Positions 1 to 7,451 are shown, counted from the stretch's first letter. The stretch: 16,137 nt of DNA from Oscillospiraceae bacterium (GCA_016290695.1 JAEEUX010000028.1:1-16137), one strand, 5' to 3'. Notes: generated from the sequence alone by a model not told the origin. Numbers and translations: made by a program.

Positions 1-434
1 GTGTCAATATGGCTTGAGAGCAAATGATAAAATTTGAACAGGAGCGAAGCGGGGAGGGCGGACGATACGTTGCGGGGCAGCGCTGTGTACTACGTAACAG
101 GGCGGCACCGTATATTTCAAAACGCCTGAATTTTACAGCAAATAATTTATGCTGCCGTGCGGCGCCGTACGAAACCAAAACTGAACATGCTCCAATTATG
201 CCATTTATCCCCATCGGCTTGATTTGCCCTTTATTACGCTGCTTTGCTGTGATTTTCAGAACGAAAACCGAACATTGTTCAGTTGACATAATTAATATCC
301 GATTTGTCTAAAAGTATGCGGTAGGGGGGGATATAAATAAGCTTTTTTGGCATTTGTATAAAATCTTTTCCTATTTACTTTTCTTTATCGACAAAAATAG
401 TTTTTTGTGCTACACTAATTAGTAATGCTCATAG
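1..434. other. Non-coding left flank with weak degenerate repeats
   Basis: I see no convincing gene here. The only long open frame (24-311, plus) lacks a ribosome binding site and encodes a low-quality sequence with no recognisable domain. The stretch has two partial repeat units: GCGGCACCGTA at 102-112 and GCGGCGCCGTA at 159-169, each followed by a CAAAAC...GAA segment. A further AAAACcGAACAtTG-like copy lies near 264-277. A possible promoter with TTGACA at 283-288 and TCTAAA at 307-312 (18-nt spacer) could contribute to sufC transcription, but it is weak at the -10. From about 330 the DNA becomes AT-rich and leads into the sufC promoter area. Confidence 0.5.
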
Positions 435-450
435 TATAATTTTCTATAAT
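412..450 (+). promoter_or_regulatory. Candidate sufC promoter region with two TATAAT boxes
   Basis: Two perfect TATAAT hexamers lie at 435-440 and 445-450, about 90 nt before the sufC start. Neither has a good TTGACA at 17 nt: ACACTA is at 412-417 and GTAATG at 422-427. An activator may therefore be needed, or only one box is used. A perfect 10-bp palindrome ACTAATTAGT (414-423) covers the expected -35 position of the first box and may be an operator half. Assignment rests on position and -10 quality only. Confidence 0.45.
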
Positions 451-476
451 GCCTCGGTAATTTTTCGGAATTTTCG

Positions 477-496
477 GTACATTATATAAAATGTAC
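477..496. promoter_or_regulatory. Perfect 7-bp dyad in the sufC leader
   Basis: GTACATT at 477-483 and AATGTAC at 490-496 form a perfect inverted repeat around a 6-nt ATATAA centre. The site lies downstream of both TATAAT boxes and about 40 nt before the sufC start. That position suits a repressor operator or a short RNA hairpin. Suf operons are often controlled by Rrf2/IscR-family or other Fe-S-sensing repressors; no such regulator is encoded in the window, so the factor is unknown. Confidence 0.4.
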
Positions 497-535
497 GGCA
501 ATAGGAGCGCTTTTAGCGCCGTTTGGAGGATCTGT

Positions 536-1276
536 ATGCTCAGCATAAAAAACCTGTCCTACACAGTAAATGAAAACGATTCTCAAAATGATATAATCAA
601 AAACATCGACCTTGACATCGAATCGGGGCGTTTCGTCGTTATAACCGGGCCCAACGGCGGCGGAAAGACGACGCTTGCGCGTCTTATAATGGGTCTTGCG
701 GAGGCTACCTCCGGCAGCATAAAGTTCAACGGCACGGAGCTTATCGGAAAGTCCGTCTCCGAGCGCGCAAAGCTCGGCGTGAGCTACGGCTTCCAGCAGC
801 CGCCGCGCTTCAAGGGCCTCCGGGTCATCGACCTGCTCTCTATAGCCTCGGCGCAGAAGCTCAAGCGCGCCGATTGCTGCAAGTTTCTGACTCAGGTCGG
901 CCTTTGTGCGGAGGAATACGTTGACCGCGAGATAGACGCCTCTCTCTCCGGGGGCGAGCTCAAGCGCATCGAAATAGCGAGCGTCCTGGCGCACGACGCC
1001 CCGCTTATGATCTTTGACGAACCTGAGGCCGGGATAGACCTTTGGAGCTTTTCAAAGCTCACTGAGACCTTTGCGGGCATACACCGCAGATCCGAAAGCA
1101 CAATTATCATCATCTCCCATCAGGAGCGTATAATCCGTCTGGCGGACGAGCTTATCATCATCGCGGACGGGGAAATCAAGAAAAAAGGCTCTGTGGACGA
1201 GGTTTTTCCCCATATTATGGACAATGCCGACGCCGGCTGCTCATATATGGAGGCTAAAGCGGAGGATTGCAAATGA
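536..1276 (+). CDS. sufC: SufC-type Fe-S cluster assembly ATPase
   Basis: This is a cytoplasmic ABC-type ATPase (246 residues) that energises Fe-S cluster assembly on a SufB/SufD-type scaffold; it is not a membrane transporter. Visible motifs are Walker A GPNGGGKTT (38-46), the Q-loop in FQQP (86-89), signature LSGGE (137-141), Walker B with D161-E162 in LMIFDEPEAGID, and the H-loop histidine in ISHQ (H195). Length fits SufC (about 250). The ATG at 536 is chosen because GGAGG (525-529) sits 6 nt upstream. An in-frame start 45 nt earlier would lack an RBS and overlap the upstream dyad. The stop overlaps the next start (ATGA, 1273-1276), so the two are translationally coupled. The SufB/D-like partner identifies this as SufC rather than another ABC ATPase. 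No sufS, sufU or sufE is nearby. Confidence 0.88.
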   Translation: MLSIKNLSYTVNENDSQNDIIKNIDLDIESGRFVVITGPNGGGKTTLARLIMGLAEATSGSIKFNGTELIGKSVSERAKLGVSYGFQQPPRFKGLRVIDLLSIASAQKLKRADCCKFLTQVGLCAEEYVDREIDASLSGGELKRIEIASVLAHDAPLMIFDEPEAGIDLWSFSKLTETFAGIHRRSESTIIIISHQERIIRLADELIIIADGEIKKKGSVDEVFPHIMDNADAGCSYMEAKAEDCK

Positions 1277-2190
1277 ACGAAATAGAAAAAAATCTTCTCC
1301 GCGAGATCGCCGATCTGCATAAAGTTCCCGAGGGTGCCTATAATATCCGCGAGGACGGGCAGCTTCAGGGCCGCAACAGCACGGAGCACATCGAAATAGT
1401 CAGCAAGACGGACAAATCGGGCATAGACGTTATCATCAAGCCCGAAACGAAGAACGAAAGCGTCCACATCCCGGTCATCATCACCAAAACAGGCCACACC
1501 GAGATGGTTTACAACGATTTCTTCGTCGGCGAGGGGGCGGACGTGCTCATTGTCGCCGGCTGCGGAATCCATAACAGCGGCTGCGACACCTCGCAGCATG
1601 ACGGTATCCACACCTTTCATATCGGGAAGAATGCCCGCGTAAAATATGCCGAAAAGCATTACGGCGAGGGGGAGGGTACCGGCGAAAAAATCATGAACCC
1701 CCAGACGATTATTTATATGGAGGAGGGCTCCACGGTCGAGCTTGATATGGCCCAGATCCGCGGGGTAGACAGCACGAAGCGCTATACGGAAATTACCGCT
1801 GCGGCCGGCTGCGAGGTGATTATCACCGAAAAGCTCCTTACCCACGGCGCGCAGACCGCGCTTTCCGATGTGAACATCCGCCTGAACGGCGAGGGCGCGA
1901 AGGCGCGAGTCATTTCCCGTTCCGTCGCGCAGGATTCCTCCGTTCAGGTCTTTAAGCCCGTCGTCGAGGGCAACGCCCCGTGTTTCGGCCATGTCCAGTG
2001 CGACAGCATCATCATGGGCGAGGCGAAGGTAAGCTCCGTCCCGGCGATAAGCGCCAATCACGTTGACGCACAGCTTATCCACGAAGCGGCGATAGGCCGC
2101 ATCGCGGGCGACCAGCTCCTCAAGCTCATGACGCTCGGCCTGTCACAGGAGGAAGCGGAAGAGAAAATTCTGAGCGGCTTCCTTAAATAA
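1273..2190 (+). CDS. sufB: SufB/SufD-family Fe-S scaffold protein
   Basis: This 305-residue member of the SufB/SufD family forms the beta-helix scaffold on which Fe-S clusters are built, in complex with SufC. The C-terminal core is clear: CDSIIMGE (243-250) aligns with the region of E. coli SufB that holds the essential Cys405. LIHEAA (268-273) matches the conserved HEA segment containing Glu434 (here E271). SGFL follows near the end. The protein is much shorter than E. coli SufB (about 495) or SufD (about 423), as in two-gene SufCB systems of methanogens and many anaerobes. The start is ATG 1273 (GGAGG at 1261-1265, 7-nt spacer); the in-frame TTG at 1267 abuts the RBS too closely. SufB versus SufD naming is uncertain; because it is the only scaffold here, SufB-like is the better reading. 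Confidence 0.85.
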   Translation: MNEIEKNLLREIADLHKVPEGAYNIREDGQLQGRNSTEHIEIVSKTDKSGIDVIIKPETKNESVHIPVIITKTGHTEMVYNDFFVGEGADVLIVAGCGIHNSGCDTSQHDGIHTFHIGKNARVKYAEKHYGEGEGTGEKIMNPQTIIYMEEGSTVELDMAQIRGVDSTKRYTEITAAAGCEVIITEKLLTHGAQTALSDVNIRLNGEGAKARVISRSVAQDSSVQVFKPVVEGNAPCFGHVQCDSIIMGEAKVSSVPAISANHVDAQLIHEAAIGRIAGDQLLKLMTLGLSQEEAEEKILSGFLK

Positions 2191-2245
2191 TCATTATACA
2201 TTATAATAAATATTTAATTTTTGCCTCAAGCGGAAAAGAGTACAT
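2191..2245 (+). other. AT-rich end of suf operon; only a weak terminator candidate
   Basis: Directly after the sufB stop, ATTATA-cat-TATAAT forms a weak 6-bp AT-only hairpin, followed by a T-rich stretch ending ATTTTTG. It might slow polymerase but is not a convincing intrinsic terminator. Some read-through from suf into cooS is therefore possible. Confidence 0.25.
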
Positions 2246-2274
2246 TTGTATTTTCATTTTCCGATTGATATAAT
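2231..2274 (+). promoter_or_regulatory. Promoter of the cooS-cooC-acsB operon with overlapping dyads
   Basis: TTGTAT (2246-2251), a 17-nt spacer and TATAAT (2269-2274) with an upstream TG at -15/-14 (TGaTATAAT) make a good sigma-A extended -10 promoter. Transcription should start near 2281, giving a leader of about 128 nt. The -35 lies inside nested inverted repeats: CGGAAAA (2231-2237) with TTTTCCG (2257-2263), and TACAttTGTA (2241-2250). This suggests a regulator that occludes or recruits at the -35. The promoter is strongly supported by sequence; the operator is inference. Confidence 0.7.
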
Positions 2275-2280
2275 CAGATT

Positions 2281-2408
2281 GAACCCCAGCGAGCCACGGC
2301 GTCAAAGCTTTTTCCGCGCCCCGAGCCGGTGAAACGCGGCGGCGTCATAAGTAAATCCAGACGGAGCCGTGCTCCGTATAAAGCATAGGCAATAAAGGAG
2401 TTTGAAAA
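2281..2408 (+). promoter_or_regulatory. Long GC-rich 5' leader of cooS with a hairpin
   Basis: The predicted leader of about 128 nt is much more GC-rich than the flanking promoter. It contains a clean hairpin, ACGGAGC (2361-2367) pairing with GCTCCGT (2371-2377), and a possible longer-range CCGCG/CGCGG pairing around 2310-2335. It ends in AAAGGAG (2394-2400), 8 nt before the ATG. I could not match it to a known riboswitch; conserved cobalamin-type boxes were looked for and not found. Confidence 0.4.
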
Positions 2409-4298
2409 ATGACGAAACAATTCACAACAATAGAGGAAATGGAAAGCGATAGCCAAATCCTCAAGCAAAAGGCTTGTGAAGCTTGCATCGACACATGGCA
2501 AGACAGAGCCGAAGCACAGAAGAACCATTGCCAGTTCGGCGAAAAGGGTATCTGCTGCCGCAACTGTTCCATGGGCCCCTGCCGCATTACTCCCAAGTCC
2601 CCGAAGGGCATCTGCGGCGCCACCGCTCACACCATTGCCGGCAGAAACTACCTCCAGTTCACCGCCGGCGGCACCGCCGCTCACTCCGACCATGGCCGCG
2701 AGATCTGCTACACCCTCGCAGAGACCAAGCCCGACGGAATCTACAAGGTTAAGGATGCTGAGAAGTGCCTCCGCGTAGCCAAGGAATTCGGCATCGAGAC
2801 CGAGGGCCGCGACCTTTACGACGTCGCGCACGAGCTCGCTCTCGCCGGTCTTAACGATTACGGCAAGCCCTTCGGCTTCCAGACCTTCATCAGCCGCGCT
2901 ACCGAGGAGCGCCGCAAGAAATGGGAAGAGGTCGGCATCACTCCCCGCGCGGTCGACCATGAGGTCACCGAGTCCATGCACATGTGCCACATGGGCGTTC
3001 AGGCCGATCCTCAGTCCTTCGTAAAGCAGTCCATGCGCGTCGGCCTCGCCGATGGCTGGGGCGGCTCCATGATGGGCACCGAGTTTTCCGACATCATCTT
3101 CGGAACTCCCTCTCCCGTTGATACCGAGGCTAACCTCGGCGTTCTCTCCAAGGACATGGTAAACATCGTTGTCCACGGCCACGATCCCTCCGTTTCCGAG
3201 GCTGTCGCCTACATAGCGGAGACTCCCGAGATGATCGCCAAGGCCAAGTCCGTCGGCGCGAAGGGCATCAATATCGTCGGCCTCTGCTGCACCTCCAACG
3301 AGGTCACCATGCGCCACGGTATCCCCATGGCGGGCAACTTCCTCCAGCAGGAAAACGCCATCCTCACCGGCGCTGTCGAGCTCATAGTCGTTGACGTTCA
3401 GTGCGTATTCCCGGCTATCGGCCCGCTCAGCAAGTGCTTCCACACGAAGTTCATCTCCACCTCTCCGAAGGCGAAGATCCCCGATTCCGATTTCATCCTT
3501 GTCGAGCCCTCCAACGCGGAGGAGGCCGCGCGCACCATCGTGAATACGGCTATCGACAATTTCGTTAACAGAGACGCTTCCAAGGTGTTCATCCCCGAGC
3601 ACAAGGAGAAGGCCACCGTCGGTTATTCCTGCGAGGCCATTATCAAGGAGCTCGACGGCGTCACCAATTCCTTCGTCGATGATCCCGGCACCTACAAGCC
3701 CCTTATCGAGTGCATCAAGGCCGGCGTTCTTCGCGGCGCTGTCGGTATCGTCGGCTGCAATAACCCGAAGGTCAGAGCGGACTATTCTCACATCGAGATC
3801 ATGAAGGAGCTCCTCAAGAATGACGTTATCGTCGTAACCACCGGCTGCTCCGCTCAGGCTGCCGCAAAGGCCGGCCTCATGGATAAGGAAGCCAAGGAGC
3901 TTTGCGGCGACGGCCTCAAGAGAGTCTGCGACCTCGTCGGCATTCCTCCCGTGCTCCACATGGGCTCCTGCGTTGATATCAGCCGTATCCTCAACCTCGT
4001 CCATCAGGTTGCCAAGGAGTGGGGCATCGACGTTACCCAGCTCCCCGTCGTAGGCTGCGCTCCCGAGTGGATGAGCCAGAAGGCTGTTTCCATAGCTAAC
4101 TACGTCGTTGCCTCCGGCCTCGATACATATCTCGGCATCGAGCCCCAGGTCAAGGGCTCTGACGAGATGATGCACCTCATCACCGACGGCAGCAGAGACC
4201 TCGTAGGCGCGGGCTACATCATCGAGATGGATCCTGCCAAGCTCGTGACCGCCATGATCGACGGCATCGAAGCCAAGAGAACTGCTCTCAACATCTGA
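2409..4298 (+). CDS. cooS: Ni-dependent CO dehydrogenase catalytic subunit
   Basis: This 629-residue anaerobic carbon monoxide dehydrogenase interconverts CO and CO2 at a Ni-Fe-S C-cluster. In the Wood-Ljungdahl pathway it makes CO for acetyl-CoA synthase, forming a complex with AcsB. N-terminal ligands for the D and B clusters are visible: C41, C49, C50, C53, C58 and C69. C-cluster ligands, aligned to Carboxydothermus CODH-II, are the histidine in VVHGHDP (256/258), C294 (GLCCTSNE), C332 (DVQCVFP), C450 (IVGCNNPK), C480 (TTGCSAQ) and C521 (MGSCVDIS). Lysine K558 in WMSQKAV and histidines H91/H95 of the acid-base relay are kept, so it should be active. The start is fixed by AAAGGAG 8 nt upstream. 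Position before cooC and acsB argues for the CODH/ACS role (the gene called acsA in acetogens) rather than a purely energy-conserving CooS. Codon use is strongly biased to C-ending codons, suggesting high expression. Confidence 0.96.
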   Translation: MTKQFTTIEEMESDSQILKQKACEACIDTWQDRAEAQKNHCQFGEKGICCRNCSMGPCRITPKSPKGICGATAHTIAGRNYLQFTAGGTAAHSDHGREICYTLAETKPDGIYKVKDAEKCLRVAKEFGIETEGRDLYDVAHELALAGLNDYGKPFGFQTFISRATEERRKKWEEVGITPRAVDHEVTESMHMCHMGVQADPQSFVKQSMRVGLADGWGGSMMGTEFSDIIFGTPSPVDTEANLGVLSKDMVNIVVHGHDPSVSEAVAYIAETPEMIAKAKSVGAKGINIVGLCCTSNEVTMRHGIPMAGNFLQQENAILTGAVELIVVDVQCVFPAIGPLSKCFHTKFISTSPKAKIPDSDFILVEPSNAEEAARTIVNTAIDNFVNRDASKVFIPEHKEKATVGYSCEAIIKELDGVTNSFVDDPGTYKPLIECIKAGVLRGAVGIVGCNNPKVRADYSHIEIMKELLKNDVIVVTTGCSAQAAAKAGLMDKEAKELCGDGLKRVCDLVGIPPVLHMGSCVDISRILNLVHQVAKEWGIDVTQLPVVGCAPEWMSQKAVSIANYVVASGLDTYLGIEPQVKGSDEMMHLITDGSRDLVGAGYIIEMDPAKLVTAMIDGIEAKRTALNI

Positions 4299-4342
4299 TT
4301 TTGGCTTCATACGAAATTTACTTTTAAGAAGGGCTTCAGCGA

Positions 4343-5122
4343 ATGAAAATTGCCGTAACCGGTAAGGGAGGCGTCGGGAAAACGACAGTCGCCTCCACCC
4401 TCGCGAGACTTTATGCCGACGAAGGGCACAAGGTCCTCGCAGCAGACGTTGATCCGGACGCGAACCTCGGCCTCGCCCTCGGCTTCACGCTCGAGGAGCT
4501 GGACGGGATAACGCCCATATCTAAGATGAAAAACCTCGCCAATGAGCGCACCGGCGCGGACGAGACGGGAATGGGCAAATTCTTCAAGATAAACCCGAAG
4601 GTTGACGATATTCCCGATATGTTCGCCAAGGAGAAGAACGGCGTGAAGCTGCTCGTTCTCGGAACGGTCGACGTTGCGGGCGGCGGCTGCGTCTGCCCGG
4701 AGCACGTTATCATAAAAAGGCTCATTTCACATCTCGTCCTCCAGCGTGACGACGTCGTCATCATGGATATGGAGGCGGGGCTCGAGCATCTGGGCCGCGG
4801 GACGACCTCGTTTATGGATCGTTTCATCGTCGTGATAGAGCCGGGCGCGAGAAGCATACAGACCTTTAAAAACGTGAAGCGCCTCGCCTACGACCTCGGC
4901 GTGAAGAAGGTCGAAGCCGTGGCGAACAAGGTCCGCAACGAGGCGGACGAAAAGTTCATTCGCGAGAATATCCCGGAAGACGAGCTTTTGGGGATCATCC
5001 ATTACAGCACCGGCGTCATGGACGCCGACCGCGCGGGTTCCTCCCCCTATGATTATGACGAAGCCGTCGTGAGTGAAATTCGTAAAATTAAAGAAAAACT
5101 TGACAAAACTTTGGAGGTATAA
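4343..5122 (+). CDS. cooC: CooC/AcsF-type nickel-insertion ATPase
   Basis: This 259-residue P-loop ATPase of the MinD/Mrp family delivers or inserts nickel during maturation of the CODH C-cluster and possibly the ACS A-cluster. It has the deviant Walker A GKGGVGKTT (7-15) with the signature lysine K8, a switch I-like DVDPDANLG (35-43), and DMEAGLEHLGRG (141-152) as Walker B/switch II. It carries the family-defining Cys-X-Cys nickel site C116-V-C118 in GGCVCPEH; in Carboxydothermus CooC1 the equivalent CXC lies at the dimer interface. Length matches the family (about 250-260). It starts 44 nt after cooS, behind GAAGGG (spacer about 9 nt), and its last codons contain the acsB ribosome binding site, so expression is coupled. 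CooC and AcsF are close homologues; gene order cannot fully separate them. Confidence 0.93.
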   Translation: MKIAVTGKGGVGKTTVASTLARLYADEGHKVLAADVDPDANLGLALGFTLEELDGITPISKMKNLANERTGADETGMGKFFKINPKVDDIPDMFAKEKNGVKLLVLGTVDVAGGGCVCPEHVIIKRLISHLVLQRDDVVIMDMEAGLEHLGRGTTSFMDRFIVVIEPGARSIQTFKNVKRLAYDLGVKKVEAVANKVRNEADEKFIRENIPEDELLGIIHYSTGVMDADRAGSSPYDYDEAVVSEIRKIKEKLDKTLEV

Positions 5123-5124
5123 CG

Positions 5125-7257
5125 GTGGCTACACTTATTGAAAGAGTATTTAGCGGTTCTGACGAAATGTATGAAAAGGCCGAAAAGGCCCTTGCGGAAG
5201 CCGCTGCAAAATATGACGATTCCACCCCTGTCGCATATCCCGATACAGCATATTATCTTGAGTGCCTTTATTCCATGACCGGCAGAAAGAACCAGACCCT
5301 CGGCGAGCTCAAGGAGTCCATGAAGTGGATCAAGGAGCAGATGACCCGCCAGAAGAGAACGCACGACGTTTTCACCTCCGGCGTTGCGACCGCCTGCGCG
5401 GCCGAGGTCATCGAGGCCGTTAAGTACATCGGCGGCGTAAACCCCTATGAGGGCACCTCTTACAAGGGCCATATGAGCGACGCTGACGTCCGTGAGCTCG
5501 GCGTTCCCCTCGTTACCGGCGATATCCCCGGCTTCGTCCTTTTCATCGGCGCCGCTCCTTCCGACGCGAAGGCTGCCGAGCTTATCAAATCCTATCAGGC
5601 TAAGAGTATTTACGTTTTCCTCGTTGGCGAGATCATCCATCAGGCTGAGCGCGCCGGCGTAAACATGGGCCACGCCGTCCGTATCTTCCCCGTCGGCCCC
5701 GACGTACATGACGCAACCCATGTTATTTCCGTCGCAGTCCGCGTCGCACTTATCTTCGGCGGCATCGAGCCGGGCAACTATGACGGCATCAGAAAGTACA
5801 CCTTCGAGCGCGTAAACGCCTGCGTAAACGCCTTCGAGCCGGTAAGCGACCTCACCGTTGCCTGCGGCGGCGGCGCTATTTCCTATGGCTTCCCCGTTAT
5901 CACGAACGATGATAACGACATGTGGCGCGTTCCCAAGTCCCTTATCGTTCAGCCCGACGTTGATAAGTTCGTCGAGACCTCCATCGAGGCCCGCGGCCTG
6001 AAGATAAGAGTCACCAACGTCGATATCCCCGTCGCTTACGCCAACGCCTTCGAGGGCGAGATCATCCGTAAGGCTGATATGTTCGCTGAGGCAAACGGCA
6101 CGACGCACGACTGCTTCGAGCTCGTCCGTTCCATCGATGCTTCCCAGGTCACCGACCATAAGATCGAGGTCGTCGGCAACGATATCGACGTGCGCGAGGA
6201 GAAGAACCAGATCTGCCTCGGCTTCGTCGTAGATGTCTGCGGCAAGAAGATGCAGCCGGACTTCGAGCCCGTTTTTGAAAGAAAGTTCCACGCCTGGATC
6301 AACTGCATCGAGGGCGTTATGCACACCGGTCAGCGTGACCTTATCCGTATCCGTATCTCCAACGCAACGGCTGAGGCCGGCTTCCGCGCCGCCCACTTCG
6401 GCGAGGTCCTCTACGCGAAGATCAAGTCCGAGTTCGAGTCCGTCGTTGACAAGTGCCAGGTCACCATCTATACTGACCCGGCAAAGTGTAAGGAAATGAG
6501 AGCCGAGGCCAACAGAATTTACGATAAGCGCGACGAGCGTCTTGTCAGCCTCACCGACGAGACCGTCGATGAGTTCTATTCCTGCATCATGTGCCAGGCC
6601 TTCTCTCCCTCTCACGTTTGCATCGTTACTCCCGAGCGTCTCGGCCTCTGCGGCGCCGTTTCCTGGCTCGACGCGAAGGCTACTTATCAGCTCGATAACA
6701 ACGGCCCCTGTAAGATAGTCACCAAGGGCGGCCTCATCGACGAGAATGTCGGCCGCTGGGAGGATGTTGACGAGGTCGTACACAGCCTGTCTCAGGGCGC
6801 TCTCGAGCACGTTACCCTTTACTCCATCATGGAAGACCCGATGACGAGCTGCGGCTGCTTCGAGTGCATCTGCGGCATCGAGCCCATCTCCAACGGCGTC
6901 GTCATCGTAAACCGCGAGCACGTCGCCATGACTCCCCTCGGAATGACCTTCTCCGAGATGGCCTCCATGACCGGCGGCGGCGTTCAGACCCCCGGCTTCA
7001 TGGGCCACGGCAAGCACTTCATCGCCTCCAAGAAGTTCATGAAGGCTGAGGGCGGCGTTGCCAGAATCGTCTGGATGCCCAAGGCTCTTAAGGACATTGT
7101 TGCCGAGAAGCTCAACAAGACCGCGAAGGAGCTTTACGGCATCGACAACTTTACCGACATGATCGGCGACGAGACCGTTACCGAGGACGCAACGGAGCTT
7201 TACGATTACCTCACCCAGAAGAATCACCCGGTTCTCGGCCTCGAACCCCTTATGTAA
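5125..7257 (+). CDS. acsB: CO-methylating acetyl-CoA synthase (ACS, alpha subunit)
   Basis: This 710-residue enzyme condenses CO, a methyl group from the corrinoid Fe-S protein and CoA into acetyl-CoA, or runs in reverse. The A-cluster cysteines are intact: C487, C490, C499 and C509 keep the Moorella ACS 506/509/518/528 spacing exactly and bind the [4Fe-4S]. C576-G-C578 in SCGCFECI holds the distal nickel; C509 bridges to the proximal nickel. The length near 729 shows the three-domain bacterial form with the N-terminal CODH-docking domain, not the short archaeal form. The start is GTG at 5125, 2 nt after the cooC stop, with GGAGG at 5113-5117 inside cooC. Third positions are strongly C-biased as in cooS. 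The corrinoid protein genes (acsC, acsD) and methyltransferase gene (acsE) that usually accompany it are not in the window; a terminator-like hairpin follows. Confidence 0.96.
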   Translation: MATLIERVFSGSDEMYEKAEKALAEAAAKYDDSTPVAYPDTAYYLECLYSMTGRKNQTLGELKESMKWIKEQMTRQKRTHDVFTSGVATACAAEVIEAVKYIGGVNPYEGTSYKGHMSDADVRELGVPLVTGDIPGFVLFIGAAPSDAKAAELIKSYQAKSIYVFLVGEIIHQAERAGVNMGHAVRIFPVGPDVHDATHVISVAVRVALIFGGIEPGNYDGIRKYTFERVNACVNAFEPVSDLTVACGGGAISYGFPVITNDDNDMWRVPKSLIVQPDVDKFVETSIEARGLKIRVTNVDIPVAYANAFEGEIIRKADMFAEANGTTHDCFELVRSIDASQVTDHKIEVVGNDIDVREEKNQICLGFVVDVCGKKMQPDFEPVFERKFHAWINCIEGVMHTGQRDLIRIRISNATAEAGFRAAHFGEVLYAKIKSEFESVVDKCQVTIYTDPAKCKEMRAEANRIYDKRDERLVSLTDETVDEFYSCIMCQAFSPSHVCIVTPERLGLCGAVSWLDAKATYQLDNNGPCKIVTKGGLIDENVGRWEDVDEVVHSLSQGALEHVTLYSIMEDPMTSCGCFECICGIEPISNGVVIVNREHVAMTPLGMTFSEMASMTGGGVQTPGFMGHGKHFIASKKFMKAEGGVARIVWMPKALKDIVAEKLNKTAKELYGIDNFTDMIGDETVTEDATELYDYLTQKNHPVLGLEPLM

Positions 7258-7312
7258 TCTTTCTTCGGATACTATCGGTATTTAGGACGTTTAATATTCC
7301 AACCATATAGTC

Positions 7313-7350
7313 TGATACAGGCATTGCGAATGCAATGCCTGTATCATTTT
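7313..7350 (+). terminator. Intrinsic terminator after acsB
   Basis: TGATACAGGCATTGC (7313-7327) pairs perfectly over 15 bp with 7332-7346 around a GAAT loop, followed by TTTT. The T-run is short but the stem is long and perfect. It ends the cooS-cooC-acsB unit and separates it from the chemoreceptor gene. Confidence 0.75.
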
Positions 7351-7411
7351 GTGTATTACGAACAAAATTAACATAGAAAAATATGCTATCTTCCGAAATC
7401 ATCGAAATGGC

Positions 7412-7451
7412 TAAAGAAATGTATACATTTAGGCGATATTTATAGTATAAT
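7412..7451 (+). promoter_or_regulatory. Candidate promoter(s) of the chemoreceptor gene
   Basis: Two readings overlap. TAAA (7412-7415), 16 nt, then GGCGATAT (7432-7439) resembles the flagellar sigma-D/sigma-28 promoter (TAAA-N15-GCCGATAA) with 6 of 8 matches in the -10. Alternatively TATAAT (7446-7451), with a weak TATACA (7422-7427) at an 18-nt spacer, would be a sigma-A promoter. Chemoreceptor genes are commonly sigma-28 dependent, which favours the first reading, but neither is certain. Confidence 0.45.

Noticed and set aside
24..311. A 95-codon frame at the left edge
   Set aside because: There is no RBS, composition is unlike the neighbouring genes, and its internal repeats follow the degenerate DNA repeats.
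1120..2082. A 320-codon minus-strand frame across the sufC end and sufB
   Set aside because: It opposes two coupled, motif-bearing genes and has no RBS or domain.
2281..2408. Cobalamin riboswitch in the cooS leader
   Set aside because: The leader has AGCCACGG and CCGGTG fragments that first suggested it, but the conserved core boxes and their order are missing.
2274..4310. A 678-codon open frame on the minus strand across cooS
   Set aside because: It is a mirror of the strongly codon-biased cooS gene. Its composition is repetitive Gly/Ala/Asp/Leu with no domain, and it runs through the cooS promoter without its own RBS.
5053..7227. A 724-codon open frame on the minus strand across acsB
   Set aside because: Same artefact: C/G-ending codons of acsB remove stops on the opposite strand. 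The plus-strand protein has all A-cluster motifs.
7313..7346. The 15-bp perfect inverted repeat as a mobile-element end or attachment site
   Set aside because: No second copy, transposase or integrase is present, and its position after acsB with a trailing TTTT fits a terminator.
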